From: Rhizobium johnstonii 3841
GTDB taxonomy: Bacteria; Pseudomonadota; Alphaproteobacteria; Rhizobiales; Rhizobiaceae
Direction: 5' to 3'
DNA length: 64,000 nucleotides
Assembly: GCF_000009265.1 (NCBI RefSeq)
Contig: NC_008380.1
Coordinates: 3,477,501-3,541,500, forward strand
The translations under genes were made by a program, and so were the position numbers. The number at the start of each line of letters is the position of its first letter. The first letter of the stretch is position 1. The notes below the pieces were generated by a model, which saw only the letters and a program-made list of their open reading frames with translations, had not been told where the DNA came from and searched no databases. Below are positions 7,554 to 16,443 of the stretch, in pieces.

Positions 7554-8765
7554 ATGGCCAAACAGAAAGTCGCAATGCTGACCGCCGGAGGCCTGGCGCC
7601 CTGTCTTTCGTCCGCCGTCGGCGGCCTTATCGAACGCTATAGCGACATCGCGCCCGAACTCGAAATCGTCGCTTACAAGTCGGGCTACCAGGGTGTGCTC
7701 CTCGGCGACAGCATCGAGATCACCCGCGCGATGCGCGAAAAGGCGCCGCTGCTGCACCGCTACGGCGGCTCGCCGATCGGCAACAGCCGCGTCAAGCTCA
7801 CCAATGCCGCCGATTGCGTCAAGCGCGGCCTGGTCAAGGAAGGCGAGAACCCGCTGCGGGTCGCCGCCGAACGCCTCGCCAATGACGGCATCACCATTCT
7901 CCACACGATCGGCGGCGACGACACCAACACCACGGCCGCCGACCTTGCCGCCTACCTCGCCGCCAACGGCTATGATCTCACCGTCGTCGGCCTGCCGAAG
8001 ACTGTCGACAATGACGTCGTGCCGATCCGCCAATCGCTGGGCGCCTGGACAGCCGCCGAAGTCGGCGCGCATTTCTTCGACAATGTCGGCAACGAGCAGA
8101 CGGCCGCCCCCCGCACCCTCGTCGTCCATGAAGTCATGGGCCGCCATTGCGGCTGGCTGACGGCCGCCACCGCCCGCGCCTATCTGCAGCGCACCAGCCG
8201 CAACCAGTATGTCGACGGCCTGATGATGGACGCGCACCTGAAGAGTATCGACGCCGTCTACCTGCCTGAGATGGCCTTCGACCTCGAGGCCGAGGCCGCC
8301 CGGTTGAAGGAAAGCATGGACCGCAACGGCCACGCCACGGTCTTCGTCTCGGAAGGCGCCTGCCTCGATGCCATCGTCGCCGAGCGCGAAGCCGCCGGCG
8401 AGACGGTCAAGCGCGACGCTTTCGGCCATGTGAAAATCGACACGATCAATGTCGGCGCCTGGTTTCAGAAGCAGTTCGCCAATCTGCTCGACGCCGAGCG
8501 TTCCCTGGTGCAGAAATCAGGTTATTTCGCCCGCTCGGCACCCGCCAACGGCGATGACCTCAGGCTGATCCAGAGCATGGTCGATCTCGCCGTCGAAAGC
8601 GCGCTCAATAAAGTCTCCGGCGTCACCGGCCATGATGAAGGCCAGAACGGTAAATTGCGCACTATAGAATTCCCGCGCATCAAGGGCGGCAAGGCTTTTG
8701 ACCTTTCGACGGCATGGTTTGCCGAAGTCATGGACAATATAGGCCAGAAATACAAAGAAGCGTGA
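7554..8765 (+). CDS. pfp: Pyrophosphate--fructose-6-phosphate 1-phosphotransferase
   Basis: 403-residue PPi-dependent phosphofructokinase, which reversibly interconverts fructose-6-phosphate and fructose-1,6-bisphosphate in the cytoplasm. GGDDT (residues 120-124) and PKTVDND (148-154) are the discriminating motifs: the second Asp of GGDD and the Lys of PKT replace the Gly residues of ATP-dependent enzymes and select PPi. MGRHCGW (195-201) is the sugar-phosphate contact loop. The start at 7554 is marked by GGAGGGATC. Together with a LysE-type gene 57 bases downstream it may be transcribed as one unit, though the functions look unrelated. Confidence 0.95.
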   Translation: MAKQKVAMLTAGGLAPCLSSAVGGLIERYSDIAPELEIVAYKSGYQGVLLGDSIEITRAMREKAPLLHRYGGSPIGNSRVKLTNAADCVKRGLVKEGENPLRVAAERLANDGITILHTIGGDDTNTTAADLAAYLAANGYDLTVVGLPKTVDNDVVPIRQSLGAWTAAEVGAHFFDNVGNEQTAAPRTLVVHEVMGRHCGWLTAATARAYLQRTSRNQYVDGLMMDAHLKSIDAVYLPEMAFDLEAEAARLKESMDRNGHATVFVSEGACLDAIVAEREAAGETVKRDAFGHVKIDTINVGAWFQKQFANLLDAERSLVQKSGYFARSAPANGDDLRLIQSMVDLAVESALNKVSGVTGHDEGQNGKLRTIEFPRIKGGKAFDLSTAWFAEVMDNIGQKYKEA

Positions 8766-8822
8766 TTGACGGATGGTTAATATGATGTCTTTGCTTGTTC
8801 CTGAGGAATAGGAGGAGACACC

Positions 8823-9458
8823 ATGTCACTTGAAGCTTGGCTCGCTTTTGCGGCGGCATCCGCCATCATGCTGGCCATACCGGGGCCGACGATACTGCTC
8901 GTCGTTTCCTATGCGCTCGGTCATGGGCGCCGGACGGCGTTCGCGACGGTGGGCGGCGTGGCGCTTGGTGACTTCACGGCGATGACGGCTTCTCTCTTCG
9001 GTCTCGGCGCCGTCCTGGCCGCCTCCGCGACCCTCTTCACCATCTTGAAGTGGATCGGCGGCGCCTACCTGATCTGGCTGGGAATCAAGCTCTGGCGGGC
9101 TCCCATCATCGGCGAACCGGTTGCCGACAACGACAACCTTCCGGAGGAGAAGTCGCTCAAGATCTTCCTCCACGCCTACGTCGTCACCGCCCTCAATCCG
9201 AAGAGCATCATCTTCTTCGTCGCCTTCGTGCCGCAGTTCCTCAATCCGGCCCTGCCCTTCGTCGGGCAGATGGCGATCATGGAAGCGACCTTCCTGGTGC
9301 TGGCGATCCTCAACGCTTCCACCTACGCCTTTCTCGCCCATAGCGCACGCGGACTGATTCGCAAGGCGAGCATCCAGCGCGCCGTAAACCGAACCGGAGG
9401 CACTCTGCTGATCGCTGCAGGGGCCGTAACGGCGGGGTATCGCCGTATTGCAGCCTAG
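8823..9458 (+). CDS. LysE/RhtB-family amino acid exporter
   Basis: 211-residue inner-membrane protein with about six hydrophobic segments. The N-terminal PGPTILLVVSYALGHGRRTA motif and GGAYLIWLGIKLWR are characteristic of the LysE/RhtB/YggA superfamily of amino acid and homoserine-lactone-type exporters; NPKSIIFFVAFVPQFLNP is the third signature. AGGAGGAGACACC precedes the ATG. Substrate cannot be told from sequence. Confidence 0.9.
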   Translation: MSLEAWLAFAAASAIMLAIPGPTILLVVSYALGHGRRTAFATVGGVALGDFTAMTASLFGLGAVLAASATLFTILKWIGGAYLIWLGIKLWRAPIIGEPVADNDNLPEEKSLKIFLHAYVVTALNPKSIIFFVAFVPQFLNPALPFVGQMAIMEATFLVLAILNASTYAFLAHSARGLIRKASIQRAVNRTGGTLLIAAGAVTAGYRRIAA

Positions 9459-9573
9459 TAATATTCCGTGGTTGCCGGAATGCCACGAATAGGTTAATGG
9501 GGTCACCAGGGCTTAAGGCTTTTGGTAACTTTTATACGCTGCCGGGGCGGCGCGATTTCACGAAAGTGGCGGA

Positions 9574-10515
9574 ATGGTAGCGATCGGATTATCCGGCCTG
9601 AAGCGCAGTCTTGTCGTCTCGACGATCCTCTGCGGCGTGATGACCGGATGTACGAGCGTCGAATACACGTCCCAGGCCGAACTGACAGCCGCCCAGACCG
9701 TCGTGCCGATGCCGAAACCCGGCGAAGATGCAACACTCGCCGCGATCCCGACAGCCGAAGGCACAGCCGGTCAGGCTGTTGCAGGCGCCACCATTCCACA
9801 GACATCCCCCTCCCTGACCGCAACGGCGATGCCGGGCGTGACAGCCTCCCAGCCTGGCGATCTTGCCATGCAGGCAGGCATGCAACCGGCAGCCTATGCG
9901 CAGATTCCGATGACGCCCGAGATGACGGCGATCCAGTCCGTCGTGCCGACGCCGCGTCCGGGGACGCCGGCACAGCCGACGACGCAGCTTGCCTTTGCCG
10001 CGACACGGCAAAACAGCGCGCTTGCAGCACTTGCCGCAGTCGACACCACGCCGCGCGCCAGCATGGACTACGGTTTCGACGAATCCGGGCCGATCGATCC
10101 GCCGACCGCACCCCCGATGTTCAGCGACGATGACAAAGACGATGCGCCGACCGTCGAGAAGAGCTTTGTCACCAAGCTCATCCAAAAATATTCGAAAATC
10201 TACGAAATTCCCGAGACCCTGCTCCATCGCGTCGTGCATCGCGAGAGCCGCTATAATGCGAAGGCCTACAACAAGCGCGGCTATTTCGGCCTCATGCAGA
10301 TCAAGTACAACACCGCCAAGTCCATGGGCTACGGCGGTGCCCCGGGTGGCCTCTTCGATGCCGAGACCAACATCAAGTATGCCGCGAAATATCTGCGCGG
10401 TGCCTGGCTCGTCTCCGACAGTAAGGAAGACGACGCCGTTCGCCTTTACGCGCGCGGTTATTATTACGACGCCAAGCGAAAGGGCATGACCGACATCGCC
10501 CAAGGCAACTACTGA
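9574..10515 (+). CDS. Lytic transglycosylase lipoprotein (SLT domain)
   Basis: 313 residues. The N-terminus has a hydrophobic segment ending in the lipobox-like VMTGC (Cys about 26), so the mature protein is probably a lipoprotein. A long Pro/Ala/Thr-rich, low-complexity linker (about residues 30-185) contains two related TAAQTVVPMPKPG / TAIQSVVPTPRPG blocks. The catalytic SLT domain (about 195-310) holds the Glu in VVHRESRYNAKAYNKRGYFG, LMQIKYNTAKSMGYGG and ETNIKYAAKYLRGAW. It is a separate subtype from the product of 4795-5415. An upstream start with a better ribosome-binding site was not found. Confidence 0.87.
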   Translation: MVAIGLSGLKRSLVVSTILCGVMTGCTSVEYTSQAELTAAQTVVPMPKPGEDATLAAIPTAEGTAGQAVAGATIPQTSPSLTATAMPGVTASQPGDLAMQAGMQPAAYAQIPMTPEMTAIQSVVPTPRPGTPAQPTTQLAFAATRQNSALAALAAVDTTPRASMDYGFDESGPIDPPTAPPMFSDDDKDDAPTVEKSFVTKLIQKYSKIYEIPETLLHRVVHRESRYNAKAYNKRGYFGLMQIKYNTAKSMGYGGAPGGLFDAETNIKYAAKYLRGAWLVSDSKEDDAVRLYARGYYYDAKRKGMTDIAQGNY

Positions 10516-10559
10516 AACCGGTTAATTTCTGAAACAGGGATGACGGCTGAAACGGCGGC

Positions 10560-11984
10560 CTATGGCTGCGGCTGGGCTTGTCGTTGCGATCCGGCCTGCT
10601 GCTGCGCCCCCGATTGCGGCAGGGCCGCCAGGATCGCCTTCAGCAGCGTCTGCGGCTGGTAGCCGAGCCGGCTCGGTGTCAGGCCGAGCCTGACGACCAC
10701 CAGATTGGCGGAAGGCACGATCGCTACGCTCTGCCCGTCGTGCCCCGTCAGCCAGAATGTATCCTCAGGCAGCCCGGCCCCAGCGCTCGAACCGCGGCCG
10801 GGTGACAGCCAGGCCTGGCCCTGCGAATACCGCCCGTTCGAAGCCGCCGTCGGAGTGCGCATGGCGCCGACAAAACCCTCCGGCAACAGTCGCTGGCCGT
10901 TCCACACGCCGTCCTGCAGCAGGAACTGCCCGAAGCGCGCCCAGTCATGCGCCGTCGCATAAAGGTAGGAGCTTCCGGCGAACGTGCCGCGCGCATCGAG
11001 TTCGAACACGGCGCTCGTCATGCCGAGCGGGGCAAACAACGCGTCGTGCGGATAGGAAAAAGCCGCCTGAGCATTGCCGACCCTGTCCATCCAGATGCGC
11101 GAGAGCAGCACAGCCGTGCCGCTCGAATAGCGGAAGCGTTGGCCGGGTGCTGCCTCCATCGGCGCACCGGCCGGTAGCGATACCATGTCGGGATCGAGAT
11201 AGAGCATGCGCGTCACATCGGCGACGTCGCCATAGTTCTCGTTGAAGGCAAGGCCACTCTCCATGCCGAGCAGATCGGAAACCTTGATCTTGGCACGCGC
11301 ATCGTTCTTCCACTGCGCCAGCAGGTTATCGTCGTCGAAGGAGATCTTGCCGCCAAGCATCAGCCGGCCGAGGATCGTCGCATTCACTGTCTTCGTCATC
11401 GACCAGCCGATCAGCGGCGTCTTCGCCGAGAAGCCGGGGCCATAGGCCTCAGTGACGATGCGGCCATTGCGCACCACCACGATCGCCCGCATTGCCGGGC
11501 CGGCAACTCCGGCATCGGAAAGCAGCGCGGCGATCTTCCCGTCCGCCGGATTGCCGGTCCCCTCGCCCTCCGGCCACAAGGCGTCATTCGCCTGCATCTT
11601 GGCCGGCGGATCGAAGGGCGCAGCCTTCGCGGCCGCCTCGAAATTGCCGTCCGGCACGCTCGTACAGCCGAAAGCACCGCGGTAGAGCGCATAACTCGGC
11701 GCAAACAGCCCCATGAAGCGCGCCGTCACACGGTCGTTGTCGCGGTCGACGCTGACGCGCAACAGCCGCAGCAGCGGATTTCCAGGCGCCTGGACATCGT
11801 CATGGAGCACATCCTCCGCCTCCCGGCCGGCGATGAAGACATTGGAGCAGACGATCTTGGCGGCATAGCCGTCTCCGACGCGCAGCAGTTCCGGCGGCCG
11901 GATGAACAGCCAGCCGGCGGCAGTGATGACGAGAAGAACGAGAAGGAGAGCAAGCGCCTTCAAGATACGCAGGACAAATCGCAT
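10560..11984 (-). CDS. Membrane-anchored serine hydrolase, class C beta-lactamase/esterase fold
   Basis: 474 residues. A single membrane helix at about residues 8-30 anchors a periplasmic domain of the beta-lactamase/transpeptidase-like superfamily. The SxxK nucleophile motif reads GWSMTKTVNATILGRLMLGG; the YxN-position motif is RYSSGTAVLLSRIW, and the third box is GHDGQSVAIVPSANLVVVRLG, with HDG in place of KTG. That pattern is typical of esterases and peptidases of this fold rather than true beta-lactamases. The start at 11984 has GGAGGAATGCC upstream; the frame extends to 12149 without family support. Convergent with the lytic transglycosylase gene, divergent from btaA. Confidence 0.85.
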   Translation of the reverse strand: MRFVLRILKALALLLVLLVITAAGWLFIRPPELLRVGDGYAAKIVCSNVFIAGREAEDVLHDDVQAPGNPLLRLLRVSVDRDNDRVTARFMGLFAPSYALYRGAFGCTSVPDGNFEAAAKAAPFDPPAKMQANDALWPEGEGTGNPADGKIAALLSDAGVAGPAMRAIVVVRNGRIVTEAYGPGFSAKTPLIGWSMTKTVNATILGRLMLGGKISFDDDNLLAQWKNDARAKIKVSDLLGMESGLAFNENYGDVADVTRMLYLDPDMVSLPAGAPMEAAPGQRFRYSSGTAVLLSRIWMDRVGNAQAAFSYPHDALFAPLGMTSAVFELDARGTFAGSSYLYATAHDWARFGQFLLQDGVWNGQRLLPEGFVGAMRTPTAASNGRYSQGQAWLSPGRGSSAGAGLPEDTFWLTGHDGQSVAIVPSANLVVVRLGLTPSRLGYQPQTLLKAILAALPQSGAQQQAGSQRQAQPQP

Positions 11985-12139
11985 GGCATTCCTCCATGCC
12001 GGGAGAAAAGCAGGAATCGCACGCGCCGGAAAGAGGCCGAACCGAAGAAGGGCGATCCTCCCGATCACTTTCCCAGGAGAGCCATCCCGGTCGCTCGCCC
12101 GAGGAGGTCGAAGCCTCCGAAGAACGGCGCCCACAGCCC

Positions 12140-12157
12140 GCGTCATCAAACTGTAGC
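12140..12157 (+). promoter_or_regulatory. Candidate Pho box upstream of btaAB
   Basis: GCGTCAT-CAAA-CTGTAGC resembles the two 7-mers spaced by 4 bases of the PhoB consensus (CTGTCAT-N4-CTGTCAT), with about 5 of 7 matches in each half. Its place about 45 bases before btaA fits the known phosphate-starvation induction of betaine lipid synthesis in rhizobia. The match is imperfect. Confidence 0.35.
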
Positions 12158-12201
12158 AGAGGCGCGCTACACGCCCTGAACGCTAAAAAGGTGACAGACT
12201 C

Positions 12202-13446
12202 ATGTCAGAATTTGCACCGGATGCCGGCTTCCGCAAGAACCGGAAACTTAAGGACGCCCTTCTTCGCCATAAGGCTTTTTCGAAGGATGGCTTTTCCGAG
12301 CGTCTCTTCGGTCTTCTTTTCTCCGGCCTCGTCTATCCGCAGATCTGGGAGGATCCGGATCTCGACATGCAGGCGATGGAGCTTAAGCCAAACCATCGCA
12401 TCGTCACCATCGGCTCCGGCGGCTGCAACATGCTCGCCTATCTCTCCAAAGCGCCGGCCTCGATCGACGTCGTCGATCTCAACCCGCACCACATCGCGCT
12501 GAACCGTCTGAAGCTTGCCGCCTTCAAGCACCTTCCCGGCCATGCCGATCTCGTCCGCTTCCTAGCAATGCCGAACGAGAAGTCGAACAGCCGCGCCTAC
12601 GACCAGCATCTCGCCGCCCGTCTCGATGAGGCGACTCGCAGCTACTGGAACGGCCGCAAGTTCGGCCGTCGCCGCGTCACGGTCTTTGACCGCAACATTT
12701 ACGAAACGGGCCTGCTCGGCCGCTTCATCGGCGCCGCCCACCTTCTTGCCCGCCTGCATGGCGTCAAGCTGCGGGAGATGACCAAGACCCGCTCGATCCG
12801 TGAGCAGCGCCAGTTCTTCGACGAGCAGATCGCGCCGCTCTTCGAAAAGCCGGTCGTGCGCTGGATCACCGGCCGCAAGAGCTCGCTCTTCGGCCTCGGC
12901 ATTCCGCCACAGCAATATGACGAACTCGCAAGCCTTGCCGCCGATCATTCGATCGCGCCGGTGCTGAAGCACCGCCTGGAAAAGCTCGCCTGTCATTTCC
13001 CGATGAGCGACAATTATTTCGCCTGGCAGGCCTTCGGCCGCCGCTACGGCACCGAAGCGGAAGGCCCGCTGCCGACCTATCTGAAGTCGGAGCACTATCA
13101 GGTGATCCGCGCCAATGTCGACCGCGTCAACGTTCACCATGCAAGCTTCACCGAGCTTCTGGCCCGCGAGCCGGCCGCCTCGCGCGACCGCTACATCCTG
13201 CTCGACGCACAGGACTGGATGACGGACGAGCAGTTGAACGACGTCTGGACGGAAATCACCCGCACGGCGCGCGAAGGCGCCCGCGTGATCTTCCGCACCG
13301 CCGCCGAAAAAAGCATCATCGAAGGCCGCCTGGCTCCGGCGATCCGCGACCAATGGGATTACTTCGAAGGGAAGTCGCGTGAACTGACTGCGCTCGATCG
13401 CTCGGCAATCTACGGCGGCTTCCACATTTACGGGAAGAAAGCGTGA
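12202..13446 (+). CDS. btaA: SAM:diacylglycerol 3-amino-3-carboxypropyltransferase BtaA
   Basis: 414 residues. Transfers the 3-amino-3-carboxypropyl group of SAM to diacylglycerol, giving diacylglyceryl-homoserine, the first step of the phosphorus-free membrane lipid DGTS. The SAM-binding part is visible as HRIVTIGSGGCNMLAYLS and IDVVDLNPHHIALNRLKL (about residues 70-115); QIWEDPDLDM and DNYFAWQAFGRRY are typical of BtaA. The gene overlaps btaB by 4 bases (GTGA). The ribosome-binding site AAAAGGTGAC lies 7-10 bases before the ATG. Confidence 0.94.
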   Translation: MSEFAPDAGFRKNRKLKDALLRHKAFSKDGFSERLFGLLFSGLVYPQIWEDPDLDMQAMELKPNHRIVTIGSGGCNMLAYLSKAPASIDVVDLNPHHIALNRLKLAAFKHLPGHADLVRFLAMPNEKSNSRAYDQHLAARLDEATRSYWNGRKFGRRRVTVFDRNIYETGLLGRFIGAAHLLARLHGVKLREMTKTRSIREQRQFFDEQIAPLFEKPVVRWITGRKSSLFGLGIPPQQYDELASLAADHSIAPVLKHRLEKLACHFPMSDNYFAWQAFGRRYGTEAEGPLPTYLKSEHYQVIRANVDRVNVHHASFTELLAREPAASRDRYILLDAQDWMTDEQLNDVWTEITRTAREGARVIFRTAAEKSIIEGRLAPAIRDQWDYFEGKSRELTALDRSAIYGGFHIYGKKA

Positions 13447-14117
13447 GCAAGGTCGGCACTGAGACGGCAGGACAGAGCGATGAACATGCCAGCCTCATGG
13501 ATGGCATGTACCGCCACCAGCGTCATATCTACGACCTGACCCGCAAATATTATCTTCTCGGCCGCGACAGCACGATCCGCAACCTCGACGTGCCCGAAGG
13601 CGGCACGCTGCTTGAAGTCGGTTGCGGCACGGGGCGCAACATGGCTTTCGCCCATAGGCATTTCCCGACCGCCAAGCTGTTCGGCCTCGACATTTCCCAG
13701 GAAATGCTGATTTCGGCGCGCAAGACCTTCGCCACCAAGGCGACGATCCCGGAATTCCGCGTCGCCGACGCCACGGCGTTCACACCGCGCGAATTCGGCG
13801 TCAGCGGCTTCGACCGCATCCTTATTTCCTATGCCCTGTCGATGATCCCGGACTGGGAGCGCGCCGTCGATGCATCGATCGCCGCCCTCAATCCCGGCGG
13901 CCAGCTGTACATCGTCGATTTCGGCCAGCAGGAAGGCTTGCCGGGCTGGTTCCGGCGCATGCTGCAGTCCTGGCTTGCGAAATTCCACGTCACCCCGCGC
14001 CCCGATCTGCGTGAGGTCCTGGAAGCGCAAGCCCATGAAAACAACGCGATATTGTTGTTCGATACCGTCGGCGGCGGTTATGCCTGGCGGGCAGCTATTA
14101 TCAGCAAGCGCTCATAA
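13443..14117 (+). CDS. btaB: Diacylglyceryl-homoserine N-methyltransferase BtaB
   Basis: 224-residue class I SAM methyltransferase that trimethylates diacylglyceryl-homoserine to DGTS. Motif I is LLEVGCGTGRNMAFAHRHFP, followed by LFGLDISQEML, DATAF, and the motif-IV/V region FDRILISYALSMIPDWERAV and LNPGGQLYIVDFG. Starts with GTG inside the btaA stop (GTGA), so translation is coupled to btaA. The assignment rests on the methyltransferase motifs and the btaA partner; both agree. Confidence 0.93.
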   Translation: MSKVGTETAGQSDEHASLMDGMYRHQRHIYDLTRKYYLLGRDSTIRNLDVPEGGTLLEVGCGTGRNMAFAHRHFPTAKLFGLDISQEMLISARKTFATKATIPEFRVADATAFTPREFGVSGFDRILISYALSMIPDWERAVDASIAALNPGGQLYIVDFGQQEGLPGWFRRMLQSWLAKFHVTPRPDLREVLEAQAHENNAILLFDTVGGGYAWRAAIISKRS

Positions 14118-14242
14118 TTCGCTTGAAACTAACCGATTTTTTACGTTGATATGGTGAAAAGAGGGTTATCCTCTGCTGACTCGTCTTTTTCGAAGGTCAG
14201 GTTGTGGGGCAAAGAGATCATTCGAGCTACGACGGGACGCCC

Positions 14243-15040
14243 ATGCGCCGGCTTTTGTTTTGCGTTTTGCCCCTAGCCATCCTTTTGGCCGGCTGCAGTT
14301 CCTCCGGTTATGACTACCTCGAAACGGCGTCGATCAAGCCGAAGACGCGCTTCAAGGACACCGATCCCCAGGATTTCGGTCCAAAGCATCCGCAGCAGAA
14401 CCAGGTCCACGGCATCGATATCTCCAAATGGCAGGGCGATATCGATTGGCGCACGGTAAAGAATTCTGGTGTCGCCTTCGCCTTCATCAAGGCGACCGAA
14501 GGCAAGGACAGGGTCGATTCGCGCTTCGACGAATACTGGCGAGAGGCCCGCGCCGCCGGCATCCCGCACGCTCCCTATCATTTCTACTATTTCTGCTCCT
14601 CCGCCGATCAGCAGGCCGACTGGTTCATCCGCAACGTGCCGAAGGAGGCCATGCGCCTGCCGCCGGTGCTCGACGTCGAATGGAACGCCGAATCGAAGAC
14701 CTGCCGCTACCGTCCCGATGCTGAAACGGTGCGCGCCGAAATGCAGCGTTTCATGGACCGGCTGGAAGCCTATTACGGCAAGCGCCCGATCATCTATACC
14801 TCGGTCGATTTCCACCGCGAAAATCTCGCCGGCTACTTCCAGGATTATCATTTCTGGGTCCGTTCGGTGGCAAAACACCCCGAGGTGACCTATTCCGACC
14901 GCCGCTGGGCCTTCTGGCAATATACCTCGACCGGGGTTATTCCCGGCATCAGTGGACCGACCGATATCAATGTCTTTGCCGGCAGCGCAAAGAACTGGAA
15001 CAATTGGGTGGCCACCGTTTCCAAGGATAGAAATTCTTAG
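14243..15040 (+). CDS. GH25 muramidase (lysozyme) lipoprotein
   Basis: 265 residues. MRRLLFCVLPLAILLAGC is a lipoprotein signal with the LAGC lipobox (Cys 18), so the enzyme is probably tethered to a membrane. The glycoside hydrolase 25 domain runs from about residue 55 to 250: VHGIDISKWQGDIDW, FAFIKATEGKD, APYHFYYF, the catalytic-region PPVLDVEWN and WAFWQYTSTGVIPGI. It cleaves the beta-1,4 MurNAc-GlcNAc bond. A GTG at 14204 would add 13 residues before the signal peptide; the ATG at 14243 gives a normal lipoprotein signal and has GGGA in front. Confidence 0.88.
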   Translation: MRRLLFCVLPLAILLAGCSSSGYDYLETASIKPKTRFKDTDPQDFGPKHPQQNQVHGIDISKWQGDIDWRTVKNSGVAFAFIKATEGKDRVDSRFDEYWREARAAGIPHAPYHFYYFCSSADQQADWFIRNVPKEAMRLPPVLDVEWNAESKTCRYRPDAETVRAEMQRFMDRLEAYYGKRPIIYTSVDFHRENLAGYFQDYHFWVRSVAKHPEVTYSDRRWAFWQYTSTGVIPGISGPTDINVFAGSAKNWNNWVATVSKDRNS

Positions 15041-15121
15041 TAACGTCTTGCGATGTTTCTTGCTTCCGTCACATTCGTCTGTGAAAGCGACGGCAATCTG
15101 TTTGATATAAGGACCGCATCC

Positions 15122-16339
15122 ATGCACCGCTCGCTCGCAAGCTGCTCTGCACTCGCCCTTCTGTTTGCCCTCGCACTCGCAGGCGGCGCGGCCGCCCAGC
15201 AGGCGCCGGACGCAGCCCCGGCAGCACCCTGCGGCGGCGATCTGTCCGCCTTCCTCGAAGGCGTGAAGAAAGATGCCGTCGCAGCCGGCGCCAGTGCCGC
15301 AGCCGCCGACGAGGCCTTCGCCGGCGCCGATATCGATCCCAAGGTCCTGAGCCGGGATCGCGCCCAAGGCGTCTTTAAGCAGACCTTCCTGGAATTCTCC
15401 CAGCGCACCGTCAGCCAGGCCCGCCTCGACATTGGCCGCCAGAAAATGAAGCAATATGCCGACGTCTTTGCCCGCGCCGAGCAGGAATTTGGTGTCCCCC
15501 CCGGCGTCATCACCGCCTTCTGGGCGATGGAAACCGATTTCGGCGCCGTCCAAGGCGATTTCAACACCCGCAACGCCCTGGTAACGCTGTCGCATGATTG
15601 CCGCCGCCCGGAACTCTTCCGTCCGCAGCTGATCGCCCTTATCGAGATGGTCCAGCATGGCGACCTCGACCCCGCCACCAATACCGGCGCCTGGGCCGGC
15701 GAGATCGGCCAGGTGCAGATGCTGCCGCGCGACATCATTGCCTACGGCATGGATGGCGACGGTGACGGCCATGTCCGCCTGAAACAGAGCAGCCCGGACG
15801 CCATCCTGACGGCGGCGAAATTCATCCAGCACCTCGGCTTCGAGCGCGGCCAGCCCTGGCTGCAGGAAGTGACCGTGCCCGACAACCTGCCCTTCGAGAA
15901 ATCCGGTCTTGGCGGCACGATGAAGGCGGCCGAATGGTTCGCACTCGGCGTCAAGCCGCGCGACGGTAATACAGCTTTCGGCGATCTCGAAGGCGACCTC
16001 GTGCTGCCGCAGGGCCGCATGGGACCGGCTTTCATCGCCTATCCCAATTTCAAGATCTATCTCGAATGGAACAAGTCGTTCATCTACACGACCTCGGCCG
16101 CCTATTTCGGGACACGCCTTTCGGGCGCTGAGCCGTACCTCAAGGGCGTGCCGGAACAGGGGCTTGCCAGCGACCAGATGAAGGCGCTGCAGACCAAGCT
16201 GCAGTCGCTCGGCCATGATGTCGGCGAGATCGACGGCATCCTCGGCTCCGGCACGCGTGTCGCGATCCAGAAGGAACAGCAGCGCCTCGGCATGCCGGCC
16301 GACGGATGGGCGACGCCTGCCCTTCTCAACGCCCTCTGA
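15122..16339 (+). CDS. Lytic murein transglycosylase, MltB/SLT_2 family, with peptidoglycan-binding domain
   Basis: 405 residues. Signal peptide about 1-25 (SALALLFALALAGGAAAQ). The MltB-type catalytic domain spans about 35-330; the catalytic Glu is in ITAFWAMETDFGAVQGDFNT, with TLSHDCRRPELFRPQLIAL and GEIGQVQMLPRDIIAYG, which are SLT_2 signatures. A C-terminal PG_binding_1 domain (about 345-405: MKALQTKLQSLGHDVGEIDG...GTRVAIQKEQ) targets it to the wall. The start at 15122 has AAGGA 9 bases before; the frame extends to 15053. Same strand as the GH25 gene, 81 bases apart. Confidence 0.9.
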   Translation: MHRSLASCSALALLFALALAGGAAAQQAPDAAPAAPCGGDLSAFLEGVKKDAVAAGASAAAADEAFAGADIDPKVLSRDRAQGVFKQTFLEFSQRTVSQARLDIGRQKMKQYADVFARAEQEFGVPPGVITAFWAMETDFGAVQGDFNTRNALVTLSHDCRRPELFRPQLIALIEMVQHGDLDPATNTGAWAGEIGQVQMLPRDIIAYGMDGDGDGHVRLKQSSPDAILTAAKFIQHLGFERGQPWLQEVTVPDNLPFEKSGLGGTMKAAEWFALGVKPRDGNTAFGDLEGDLVLPQGRMGPAFIAYPNFKIYLEWNKSFIYTTSAAYFGTRLSGAEPYLKGVPEQGLASDQMKALQTKLQSLGHDVGEIDGILGSGTRVAIQKEQQRLGMPADGWATPALLNAL

Positions 16340-16443
16340 TCTCAGCTGACGCCCTGCCGCCGCCCGCTTCGCAAGAAACGGGTGGCGCCGTTCGCCGCCT
16401 ACGCTAAAGCATCAAGCGAGCGGCTTGCGATGGAGGAATCGGC

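Noticed and set aside
14273..16216. A 647-codon minus-strand frame
   Set aside because: Antisense to the GH25 and MltB-type genes, which have signal peptides and catalytic motifs.
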